A stretch of DNA of 5,984 bases from Synechococcaceae cyanobacterium RL_1_2 (GCA_012033095.1 JAAUPO010000171.1:1-5984), one strand, 5' to 3'. Counted from the stretch's first letter, positions 1 to 5,984 are shown. Program-made: numbers and translations. The notes: a model not told the origin generated them from the letters alone.

Positions 1-54
1 GTTCAAGCAAGTCCCTCAACTTCGGGGAATTTAGGGGGCTTGGGCGTAAGTCCT
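1..54. repeat. Right part of a 111-bp MITE-like element (partial copy, cut by window edge)
   Basis: This stretch matches the last 54 bases of the full copy at 4538-4648 at 48 of 54 positions without gaps, and ends in the same terminal sequence GCGTAAGTCCT. The left half lies outside the window. It contains no coding capacity. The element ends one base before the stop codon of the symporter gene (56-58), so it abuts the 3' end of that gene. Confidence 0.85.
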
Positions 55-55
55 A

Positions 56-1577
56 TTAGTATGATTCGTCGTCTTGGGTAATGGTTTCGTCCTTGGTTGG
101 AACCATGATTTCCTGTGGGGTTAAATATTGCACCACTGCCGCTCCCACCGTATCACCCCAAACATTAATGGTGGTGCGACAGCGATCGAGGAACCAATCA
201 ATGACCAGGATTAGGGAAATGCCTTCAATGGGAATATTGACAGCCTTAAGGACGATCACCATGGTCACTAACCCCGCCTCTGGAATGCCCGCCGCCCCGA
301 TCGCCGCTAAAGTCGCAGTCAGAAAAATAACAATTAATTGGCCGCCCCCCAATTCAATGCCATAAATTTGGGCAATAAATACTGCTGCTACCGCTTCATA
401 GAGGGCCGTGCCATCCATGTTGATGGTCGCGCCAAGGGGTAAAACAAAATCAGCGATTTCGGGTCTAAATTTTGTTTTTTTTCGATCGTACATTCTAGGG
501 ATAGGGGCAACGTGGCGGAACTAGAGGCCGTGGAAAAGGCCGTGGTAAGGGCTGGTAACATCCGTTGGAGATACACAAACGGATTTCGATGGGCAAAAAT
601 TTTCAAAATCAGGGGTAGGATCACCACGCCATGAATGATTAAGCCAATAATTACAGTGCCAGCGTATTTCCAAATGGAAGCAAACTCCGCTCCAAACCCC
701 ACAAAGCCCCCCGCCGAACCTAGGCGACCCGCAATTAACGCCCCAATCCCCACGGGAGAAGCTAACAACACCAAGTGAACCATGGCCATGATGGCATCGT
801 TGAGTAAATTAATGCCGTTGATGAGGGGTTGGGCCCGATCGAGGGTGGTTAAAATACCTCCAAACACTAAGGAGACAATAATGAGGGGCAGCACATCATT
901 ATTAGCCATGGCGGCGAATAGGTTACGGGGTAATAGGCCCACCACCACATCTTTGATCGTGTCCCCAATGGAGGCGTTTTCCTTGCCTTGTACCTTAGAG
1001 GCAATAGCTAAATCCACCACCACCCCTTTTCCCTTGGGCTGGGGTTCAATCTCTTCTCCCTCTTGGTTTTGCCAAGCTTGCACCGTCATGGTTTGGGCAT
1101 TACTAACATCCACAATTCCCCTAATTTTTTGGTCATTGAGGATCAGGGCATAGCGATCGTCAAAGGTTTTACGGAAAGTTTCCCCTTCTAAAGTGATAGT
1201 TTGATCTTCAATGTGGTAGCTAACGGTTTCTAAACTTTGGCCTCCCCTGAGGAGAATGCGTTGGGCTGCGGTTTCGGCCATCCCCGGTTGAAATGCCATC
1301 ACTAAAATTAAACCGAGACCTACCGCGATCGCAGTGGTGACCATATAAAAACGATCGTTTTGGCACCAATCCCCCTTAGATTCCTTAAATCCCCTAGGCT
1401 CGTAATACTGGTGACCATGGATGTCATGACTAAAGGCACCACCAACATCAATAGGCCATGGATAAATAACTCCCCAATAAAATCGAGGTTTAAGCCCACT
1501 TGGGGTAAAAAACCACCGAGCAACGTACCAACAGCGATACCAATGAGAATGGGAATGAGGAGGGAAGGAGTTTTCAT
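56..1577 (-). pseudogene. Dicarboxylate/amino acid:cation symporter (DAACS, SLC1/EAAT-like), split by two 1-base frameshifts
   Basis: Inner-membrane secondary transporter that in this family imports acidic amino acids or C4-dicarboxylates with Na+ or H+. The start at 1577 gives a complete TM1. Three open frames join in order: 1577 to about 1350, about 1350 to 480, and about 480 to 56. One missing base in the A5 run at 1347-1351 and one in the T8 run at 475-482 would restore a 507-residue protein. Rebuilt, it has TM1-TM3 (residues 6-97), a long polar beta-rich insert (about 100-205), the HP1 serine motif SSSATLP (352-358), NMDGT in TM7 (387-391), the HP2 tip AAGIPEAG (429-436) and TM8 [16 protein letters not shown] (461-476). 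Arg468, Thr469, Asn472 and Asp476 match the substrate and cation residues of GltPh (R397, T398, N401, D405); the Arg predicts an acidic substrate. Usual family length is 400-450; the excess is the insert. No key residue is missing, so the frameshifts may be sequencing errors. Family assignment is near certain; the exact substrate is unknown. Confidence 0.9.
1325..1332. repeat. HIP1 octamer GCGATCGC (one of four exact copies)
   Basis: Perfect HIP1 palindrome. Further exact copies are at 2064-2071, 2342-2349 and 3633-3640, all inside coding regions. Several partial forms (CGATCGCG, CGATCG) also occur, for example near 2026 and 3500. High HIP1 density is a hallmark of many cyanobacterial chromosomes and is the main clue to the host here. 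Confidence 0.9.
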
Positions 1578-1790
1578 GGTGCAGTTACTCAGTGCTCAGA
1601 TTTCAAGGATTTGTCATCAACTGGTAGTTATAGCCCTAGCCACCATCATTGTTATGGAGGGACTATTATCTTCCCCTACAGAATAGGGTGTTGTCTCTTG
1701 GGCCGGATCTTAACCCGTTTGGCTGCGGCTATATAGACCTAAATATATTGCTTCGATGCAGAGATCGGGGAATATTTTGGGATTAATAAT

Positions 1791-2400
1791 TTAAAGAGCT
1801 TTGAAGGTGGGAAGGAGGGTATTAATGGCTGGTTGGGTATAGGGGATATTTTCTGCGGTGGCGGAAACCATTAGTAATAGGACATCTCGCTCACCTTGTT
1901 TGGCATAGAGTAAGCCACCCATGGGTTGGTTTTGTTGGGTTAAAGTGCCGCTCCAGGGAATAATAATGCCTTCGGTTAGTTCTTGAAACGGTTGGGGGGT
2001 AAATCCTTCTCCAGATAGAAAGGTTTCGATCGCGATTTGGGCCACCGCTGAAGGGGGTAAGGGGCGATCGCTGGCCCGAGGGTGAACCACTACTGTATAG
2101 GCTAAAGTTCCATCTTCATTTTCCATTACCGTAACCCCATGGAGATTAAGCACTTTGTAACCATCTAAAATACCAATGCCAAAGCGGGCTGCGGGCTCCT
2201 GATAAATTTGGGAGGACAGGGGTAAATAGGCCGGAATCGCTGGAGGAGTAAGCACGTTTTCGCGATTGGGTACGGGGGGGGGATATGTCTGTTGGGGTTT
2301 GGGCGAAGGTAAAGTGCAGGTATTGGCCACTCCAAATTAACGCGATCGCGGTCAAGAAAGCCATCAGCCAAAATTTCCAAACACCTAGGACTTTAAACAT
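1791..2400 (-). CDS. Small secreted protein of unknown function, frameshifted in a C9 tract after the signal peptide
   Basis: Function is not recognised. The frame from 2400 encodes a clear type I signal peptide: MFKVLGVWKFW, a hydrophobic core at about residues 11-26, and a likely cut after TFA (residue 33). It then runs out of frame. The frame that carries the main domain stays open from 2330 to 1791. The two overlap at a run of nine C on the coding strand (2274-2282 on +). With eight C the reading becomes ...DISPPVPNRENV..., giving one 202-residue exported protein. After a Pro-rich linker (about 40-60) comes an alpha/beta domain with GFTPQPFQELTEG, IIIPWSGTL and a C-terminal DVLLLMVSATAENIPY strand. 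This vaguely recalls Mog1/PsbP-type domains, but that is only an impression. An annotator might start at 2330, which gives 179 residues without a signal peptide; I think this is less likely because the signal peptide upstream is so good. No lipobox is seen. A Pho-box-like array lies just upstream. Confidence 0.7.
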
Positions 2401-2425
2401 AATGTTAGGGGTAGCGTTTTACTTT

Positions 2426-2458
2426 CATTGAAACTTGATCAAAACTTAGTTAAAACTT
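2426..2458 (-). promoter_or_regulatory. Candidate Pho box: three tandem 11-bp units
   Basis: Read on the minus strand, three direct units follow each other without gaps: AAGTTTTAACT, AAGTTTTGATC and AAGTTTCAATG. In register with the cyanobacterial Pho-box consensus YTTAAYYW spaced by 3 bases, the 8-mers are TTTAACTA (8 of 8), TTTGATCA (7 of 8) and TTCAATGA (6 of 8), each separated by AGT. The array ends 26 bases upstream of the start codon at 2400. No good -10 box is visible behind it. The periodicity is seen directly; binding by a SphR/PhoB-type regulator is inference. Confidence 0.4.
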
Positions 2459-2459
2459 A

Positions 2460-2559
2460 GGTAGTGCCAAAGGTGTAAGGATATTTAGGCCCAGGATAAT
2501 TGATTATCTTGATTATCAAGGGGTTTGATCTTCCTGATCCTTACTTGTATAGGACTACC
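2460..2559. repeat. 100-bp MITE-like inverted-repeat element, family 2, copy a
   Basis: The left end GGTAGTGCCAAAGGTGTAAGGAT and the inverted right end share the outer GGTAGT and the inner GTAAGGAT, with a few matches between, so the terminal inverted repeats are imperfect and about 23 bases long. The interior contains AT-rich short palindromes (GATAATTGATTATC and TCAA...TTTGA). A second copy is at 4797-4879; the first 45 bases agree at 40 positions, and copy a carries about 9 extra bases in the middle. It has no coding capacity and lies directly next to the Pho-box-like array. The rest of the gene-free stretch (2560-2763) holds only a small hairpin and a short direct repeat. Confidence 0.65.
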
Positions 2560-2690
2560 AAAACGTAGAGGCTATTGGAACAGTGGCCTAACTGCTATGG
2601 GTAAAAGGTGAATATTATCAAATATGAGTGAAAGGTAAATAGAGTAGGTATTGTCAAAATTGATTGAACCTAGGGTATGTGGGGGTAAAC

Positions 2691-2706
2691 GGGTAACTTT
2701 TTACCC
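2691..2706. repeat. Small perfect hairpin GGGTAA-CTTT-TTACCC
   Basis: A 6-bp perfect stem with a 4-base loop, about 60 bases downstream of the subtilase stop codon. No U-run follows on either strand, so it does not qualify as a standard rho-independent terminator. Partial GGGTAAA units nearby (2684 and about 2599) could form competing pairings. Confidence 0.4.
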
Positions 2707-2715
2707 TTCCTGTTA

Positions 2716-2740
2716 TCTTGGTCAGTTTGTCTTGGTCAGT
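2716..2740. repeat. Short tandem repeat, 14-bp period (TCTTGGTCAGT twice)
   Basis: TCTTGGTCAGT occurs at 2716-2726 and again at 2730-2740, separated by TTG. It lies 23 bases beyond the subtilase stop. No function is apparent. Confidence 0.5.
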
Positions 2741-2763
2741 GTTTGGGGTGGGGTAGTGAATCT

Positions 2764-4321
2764 TTATTCAAAGTGAATGGCCCGTTCTACTGCTTGTTTA
2801 GCATTAACCCGCCCATAACCAAACCACTCAGAATGGCCATTATCTTCATAACTACCCATTTCTAAACCCAATTGGCGATCGGGATTCGGATCAATAATTT
2901 TATCGGCGGTGGTTTCCAATACTTCCCGCACTTGGTTGGCCGTGAGGTTGGGATTAGCAGAGATCGTTAATGCTGCGATTCCCGCTACGAGGGCGGCGGC
3001 AAATTCCGTGCCCCCAAATCCATGGCCGTTCTCTTCAAACTCCTTTTTCAAGACCCTAGCCCCCGATAAATTATCTGCTTGGGGGGTCGTAGGAATTAAC
3101 TGTTGTTGACTACGCCAAATACAAGGAATCGCGTTATCACTAGGGGCGCACACTGACACCATAGAACCCCAATTACTATAGGCCGCTTTCTGGTTATAGC
3201 TAGTACAAGCCGCTACCGTAATCACATCAGGATGGAGGGCCAGCCCCGATAACCATTGGGTAGCCCCCTCTGGCAGATCCTTACCCCAATTACGTTCAAA
3301 AATGATGCCATCTAGGGGACGATTGGCGTTACCGGCCGGCACAATCACCACACAGCCTTTTCCTTGCCGGCCTTTGGTGGCAGCTCGATGAATGGCTAGG
3401 GTTTGCCGTAGGGACAGGGGTAAATAAATGGAAGTGGTTAACCAATTACATAAAAATAACGCTGGCTTCCCTGGCTGTAGCCAAATCAAAAAATTCCTCG
3501 ATCGCGCCATCATCAAAATATTGAGGACTAGGCAAAGGTACTAGTTCACATTCTGGAGCCACCCCCGTAAGGGAACCCACCGCCACTTCCCCCAGCAGAT
3601 TGGTTGCCCCTTGGTAGCTAAAGGATAAATCCGCGATCGCTAAGGCCACCTTAGAATCGCCTTTAGTCATTTGCCATGCATCCCGTAAATGAATATGGGC
3701 TTGATCCCCTTCCCCCGCCTCCGGCAGGGCATTATGATACCAATCCTCAATGGATAGAGCGTCTCCCCCTAAAGAAAAAGTACGACGCTCAGCAATAATA
3801 TTAACTTCAGCCCTTAAAATTCCCGCATGGGCTTTGAGTTGATTAACTATTTTTAACGGATTTTGGGTGGCACTTTCCCCTACCCGGTAAATATAGGTAT
3901 GGGGGATTTCCAGGATTGGCTTGAGCAACTCCAACCCATGATCATTTTCCCAACCCCGACGCTCCTCCTCCTCCGATTGATATTGCACCATAATCTCATC
4001 GGTTAAATACACCGGATTATGGGGGGAGGCTTCAAAAAAATAAACATGGCTAACAAACTTCACATTGGATTGTTGCCGTATTTCCTGCATGGCTGGAGCC
4101 AGATGGATCGGATTAACCTGCAATTCCTGTAAGCTACTACCCAAAATAGATTTTTGTTCTTTGATGGGTAATACCATCCCAACATTGGTGGATGAGTCAT
4201 CAAAACATACGGTAAAGCGATCGATGGATTTAGTCAGGGCCAACTCTTGGCCGCCCCGTTGACAAATCAAACCCATACGTTGCTCTGGGGTATAAAAATC
4301 TAGCGTTTGTTTTGCGTCCAT
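2764..4321 (-). pseudogene. Subtilase (peptidase S8) homologue, catalytically degenerate and split by one frameshift
   Basis: Two overlapping frames, 4321-3446 and 3516-2764, make one S8 protein of 518 residues if one base is removed from the A5 run at 3452-3456; the junction then reads EASVILCNWL, which fits the subtilase beta-strand. Residues 1 to about 180 are the N-terminal propeptide-like region of cyanobacterial/fervidolysin-type subtilases (YLTDEIMVQYQSEEEE at 105-120). The S8 domain follows: DAWQMTKGDSKVALAIAD with the Asp-box residue D231, GVAPECELVPL (253-263), the oxyanion loop PAGNAN (N331) and HGFGGTEFAAALVAGIAAL (433 onward). The His box (HGTxVAG) is absent: only about 18 residues separate D231 from EVAVGS, where a normal enzyme has some 40. 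The catalytic Ser of GTS is Glu439, codon GAA, two or more changes from any Ser codon. No signal peptide is seen, so it is probably cytoplasmic. It cannot be an ordinary serine protease even if the frameshift is an error. Family call is firm. Confidence 0.88.
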
Positions 4322-4386
4322 AAACCAAGCTTGAAACTAGCTTTCTTATACCATAGTTGCCCTAGCTTCAGATATTTCAATTTATC

Positions 4387-4497
4387 AGGACTTACGCCAA
4401 AATTTCACTTCTGTCCTGGAAACCAAGATACTTGGACAACAGAATTAAACCAAGTCCCCCATCATTGCTGGATTTAAGGGACTTGTGGGTAAGTGCT
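4387..4497. repeat. 111-bp MITE-like element, family 1, full copy A
   Basis: Starts AGGACTTACGC and ends GGGTAAGTGCT, a slightly decayed inverted repeat of the start. It is exactly as long as the copy at 4538-4648 and matches it at about 83 of 111 positions without gaps; the first 20 bases are identical. The right half is a near-palindrome (AAGTCCC...GGGACTT). It lies 66 bases upstream of the subtilase start. No protein is encoded and no clear target duplication is visible. Confidence 0.85.
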
Positions 4498-4537
4498 ATT
4501 TGTTAAGACCTAGTTTATATTTCAATCTTGCAAGGGC

Positions 4538-4648
4538 AGGACTTACGCCAAAATTTCGATTCTGTTCTGGGCACTATGATCCTTGGGGACAATCGTTCAA
4601 GCAAGTCCCGCAAATTTGGGAGATTTAGGGGGCTTGTGCGTAAGTCCT
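4538..4648. repeat. 111-bp MITE-like element, family 1, full copy B
   Basis: Perfect 11-bp terminal inverted repeats, AGGACTTACGC and GCGTAAGTCCT, in the same orientation as copy A and 40 bases from it. The right half contains a hairpin-forming stretch (AAGTCCCGCAAATTT...GGGGGCTT). The partial copy at 1-54 matches its right half. It lies just beyond the stop of the gene remnant at 4657. Movement would need a transposase supplied elsewhere; none is in the window. Confidence 0.9.
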
Positions 4649-4656
4649 AAAGGCAA

Positions 4657-4796
4657 CTATTTCCATAAATTTTTGTGGTAGCCCATCCAATAGGGGTGGG
4701 CCATCATGGCTTTTCGGACAATAAAACCGCCTTGAGCCATTAACCGAAAGGGTAAATTTTGATGAGCAAGTAGCTTATGGAGCAATTTAGTTGTTT
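4657..4796 (-). pseudogene. 3' remnant of an unidentified gene, cut by repeat family 2
   Basis: On the minus strand an open frame of about 46 codons runs from the repeat edge at 4797 to a TAG at 4659-4657. It encodes a protein-like tail with motifs LLAHQNLPFRLMAQGGFIVR and MMAHPYWMGYHKNLWK, rich in His, Trp, Tyr and Met and unlike random translation. The frame meets a stop inside the repeat, at the codon before 4803, and no start or ribosome site suits it, although internal ATG codons exist (for example within RLMAQGG). I read it as the C-terminus of a once larger gene whose front was lost when the repeat inserted or by deletion. I do not recognise the family. Confidence 0.5.
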
Positions 4797-4879
4797 GGTA
4801 GTGCTAAAAGCGTAAGCATATTTAGACCCAGGATAATTGATGATCAAGCGGTTTAAACTTCATGATCCTTCACTCTACT
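4797..4879. repeat. MITE-like element, family 2, copy b (decayed right end)
   Basis: GGTAGTGCTAAAAGCG onward matches copy a at 2460 (40 of the first 45 positions, and again over GATCAAGCGGTTTAAAC and GATCCTTCACT). It lacks about 9 central bases of copy a, and its right terminus is degraded, so the right boundary is approximate. It truncates the gene remnant next to it. The following 4880-5022 holds no gene; it contains GTAC-rich short repeats near 4891-4914 and a small palindrome CCTTCTGAAGG at 4977-4987. Confidence 0.6.
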
Positions 4880-4898
4880 AATCTAAACAAAGTACAGT

Positions 4899-4914
4899 AC
4901 AAAATATAGTACAA
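4899..4914. repeat. ACAAAATATAGTACAA motif, near copy of one upstream of the MBL gene
   Basis: This 16-mer differs by one inserted base from ACAAAATTAGTACAA at 5817-5831, so similar AT-rich motifs in the same orientation flank both sides of the MBL gene. The neighbourhood repeats GTAC three times (4892-4913). It could be an operator of the destroyed gene to its left, or chance in AT-rich DNA. Confidence 0.3.
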
Positions 4915-5022
4915 GAAACCTTAGCTTTTTAGATCAGACTAAGATATTTAGCCCCATACCCCCAAGGACATTTGTCCCTTCTGAAGGATTTTAATTGCTC
5001 TGGCTATGGCTGGCACCCAAGG

Positions 5023-5796
5023 TTATGGCACAAGTTTAGGGTTTAAAGGCTGAAATGGTTCTCCAGGAGTGGGCACAATTACTGTGGTATCTAAGTTTGC
5101 TTGGTGTAACAGGGCTTTAAATCCATCGATGGAGCCATCTTCAGTGAGCACTTTCGCCAATACCCCGCTATAGGTGCCAGAACCTAGGCCAGCGGTGGGA
5201 ATAATTGCTTGGGGTTGGAGCCATTGACAGGCTTGTAGGGCTTTTTTTCCCCCCTGCAACACTGGAATGACAAAGGCTAATTTTGCCCCCACGATCGGGG
5301 TAATTAAGACATTGATCGGGCCCTGGGTTTGCAGACTTGGATCATGGAAACCGTGGGGTTCGTAGTAAATTTTTTCATTAGTTTCTAAATCCGTCAAAAT
5401 ATATCCATTTTCCTTGGCCCCTGGCCCCACGATCGCACCGGGGACAGCGGTAATAGTGATCCCATGGTCAAAGGTGTAATTTTGACCGTGGTTAAGGGTT
5501 GTTACATTGCCGTAGCCTAAGGCCGTTACTACTTGGCTACCATTGGGGGAGGCCACCACGGGTAAACTATGGTCAAGTTCCTGGAGGGTGGGGCGGTGGG
5601 CGTGATCCTCTAAACCTTGGGACAGTAAAATTAAATCAATTTTGTCGGGGATGGGCCGAGGTACCGGGCGATCGAGCTGGAAAAACCACGGTGCATTACC
5701 AAAGGTGAGGGGCCCAACTAACCAAGGATCTAACAAAATCCTTTTATTACCCATTTCGATGAGCCATGAGTTGCTATCAAGCCAAGTTAATTCCAT
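5023..5796 (-). CDS. MBL-fold (UlaG-like) protein of the cyanobacterial/chloroplast type, degenerate metal motif
   Basis: Intact 257-residue soluble protein with no signal peptide, starting at the only sensible ATG (5796). The N-terminus MELTWLDSNSWLIEMGNKRILLDPWLVG is the first beta-hairpin and DPW strand of UlaG-like metallo-beta-lactamase folds. At 59-67 the metal-binding box reads SQGLEDHAH instead of S-H-x-H-x-D-H: the first two His are Gln60 and Leu62, while Asp64 and His65 remain, with His67 nearby. Further conserved stretches are VVASPNGS (80-87), YYEPHGFH (144-151) and LQPQAIIPT (193-201), where a canonical enzyme would have its later ligands. As far as I recall, the same QGL(D/E)DHAH variant is typical of a family shared by cyanobacteria and plant plastids, so it is not local decay. 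Substrate and metal content are unknown. It is the only main gene here without a frameshift. Confidence 0.9.
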   Translation of the reverse strand: MELTWLDSNSWLIEMGNKRILLDPWLVGPLTFGNAPWFFQLDRPVPRPIPDKIDLILLSQGLEDHAHRPTLQELDHSLPVVASPNGSQVVTALGYGNVTTLNHGQNYTFDHGITITAVPGAIVGPGAKENGYILTDLETNEKIYYEPHGFHDPSLQTQGPINVLITPIVGAKLAFVIPVLQGGKKALQACQWLQPQAIIPTAGLGSGTYSGVLAKVLTEDGSIDGFKALLHQANLDTTVIVPTPGEPFQPLNPKLVP

Positions 5797-5801
5797 GGTT
5801 A

Positions 5802-5833
5802 ATTTGTATTACAATAACAAAATTAGTACAAAT
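5802..5833. promoter_or_regulatory. Operator-like inverted repeats just upstream of the MBL gene
   Basis: ATTTGTA at 5802-5808 and TACAAAT at 5827-5833 form a perfect 7-bp inverted repeat. Nested in it, TTGTATTACAA at 5804-5814 is a perfect 5-1-5 palindrome that begins 8 bases upstream of the start codon at 5796. Three TTGTA/TACAA half-sites therefore lie within 32 bases. A bound repressor could block transcription or initiation here. It does not fit the NtcA pattern GTA-N8-TAC. The surrounding DNA is very AT-rich, so chance is a real alternative. Confidence 0.35.
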
Positions 5834-5884
5834 AAATTATTTTAATTCTATTTTAATTTCTGCTGTTAGGGCCCGCTAGACAGA

Positions 5885-5906
5885 TCTTAGGTTTTAGGTT
5901 CTAAGA
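5885..5906. repeat. Inverted repeat TCTTAG/CTAAGA around a tandem TTAGGTT
   Basis: A 6-bp perfect stem with a 10-base loop; the loop region contains TTAGGTT twice in tandem (5888-5901). It is followed by GAACGTGTTTGAAAAG, which resembles the terminal sequences of some cyanobacterial insertion sequences, but no transposase is in view and the window ends 78 bases later. Confidence 0.35.
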
Positions 5907-5940
5907 ACGTGTTTGAAAAGTATCAAATGTTGTTGAGTCG

Positions 5941-5968
5941 CCTCTAAATCCTCGAAATTGGGGGAGTT
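5941..5968. repeat. Palindromic core related to MITE family 1, opposite orientation
   Basis: CCTCTAAATCCTCGAAATTG followed by GGGGAGTT resembles the reverse complement of bases 10-38 of the window (CCCTAAATTCCCCGAAGTTG then AGGGACTT), with one gap and a few mismatches. It lacks the AGGACTTACGC ends, so it is a core relative and not a full copy. Confidence 0.45.
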
Positions 5969-5984
5969 CATTGTATCCAACTAG

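Noticed and set aside
81..1686. Plus-strand open frames at 81-365, 782-1153 and 1360-1686
   Set aside because: They lie opposite or overlapping the symporter frame, have no family motifs and are rich in Pro, Arg, Thr and Met as expected of antisense shadows.
1674..1688. CCCTA-TAGGG hairpin between the symporter and secreted-protein genes as a terminator
   Set aside because: The stem is only 5 bp, lies about 100 bases from the stop codon at 1791 and has no T-run.
2652..2662. TTGACA on the minus strand as a -35 box
   Set aside because: No -10 at 16-18 bases, and the next gene start is about 250 bases away beyond a repeat element.
2909..4262. Plus-strand open frames at 2909-3109 and 4065-4262
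   Set aside because: They are antisense to the subtilase coding sequence, whose motifs are clear; there is no sign of independent coding.
4345..4353. Extended -10 like TGGTATAAG upstream of the subtilase start
   Set aside because: No -35 at an acceptable distance; the nearest TTGAAA is 24 bases away. Too weak to list as a promoter.
4387..4648. The repeated 111-bp units as a CRISPR array
   Set aside because: They are only two diverged full copies with inverted terminal repeats, far longer than CRISPR repeats and without regular spacers.
4950..5022. In-frame extension past the MBL stop (about 24 codons) as stop-codon readthrough
   Set aside because: The TAA has no readthrough context I can name, and the extension shows no conserved-looking sequence.
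5499..5845. Plus-strand open frames at 5499-5708 and 5642-5845
   Set aside because: They are antisense to the MBL gene and its upstream region, with no recognisable protein features.

Overview
The window looks like chromosomal DNA of a unicellular cyanobacterium, probably Synechocystis-like. The evidence is four exact HIP1 octamers (GCGATCGC), many further CGATCG cores, moderate GC, a cyanobacterial/chloroplast-type MBL-fold protein and a subtilase with the N-terminal domain common in cyanobacteria. The species is an inference.

Every recognisable gene is on the minus strand. From the right edge leftwards they are: an intact UlaG-like MBL-fold protein (5796-5023); a roughly 46-codon 3' remnant of an unidentified gene (4796-4657), cut by a small repeat; a subtilase (S8) homologue (4321-2764); a small secreted protein of unknown function (2400-1791); and an EAAT/SLC1-like dicarboxylate/amino acid:cation symporter (1577-56). 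The gaps hold two families of small non-coding inverted-repeat elements. One is a 111-bp MITE-like element with AGGACTTACGC ends: two full copies and one partial copy at the left edge. The other is an element of about 83-100 bp starting GGTAGTG, present twice. A degenerate relative of the first family's palindromic core lies at the right edge.

Three of the four main genes are split by single-base indels, and all four indels fall in homopolymer runs: A5 at 1347-1351, T8 at 475-482, G9 at 2274-2282 and A5 at 3452-3456. Each gene reads through with all expected motifs if one base is added or removed. This is either a trail of consensus errors or real gene decay or slippage, and reads are needed to decide. 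Independently of the frameshift, the subtilase has lost the catalytic His motif and carries Glu in place of the catalytic Ser, so it is a pseudoprotease.

The genes do not form a clear pathway or operon, because spacings are large and filled with repeats. The best regulatory signals are three tandem 11-bp units upstream of the secreted-protein gene that fit a cyanobacterial Pho box, and a TTGTA/TACAA inverted repeat next to the MBL gene start. I see no CRISPR array, tRNA, rRNA or complete insertion sequence, and no convincing new multi-gene system.
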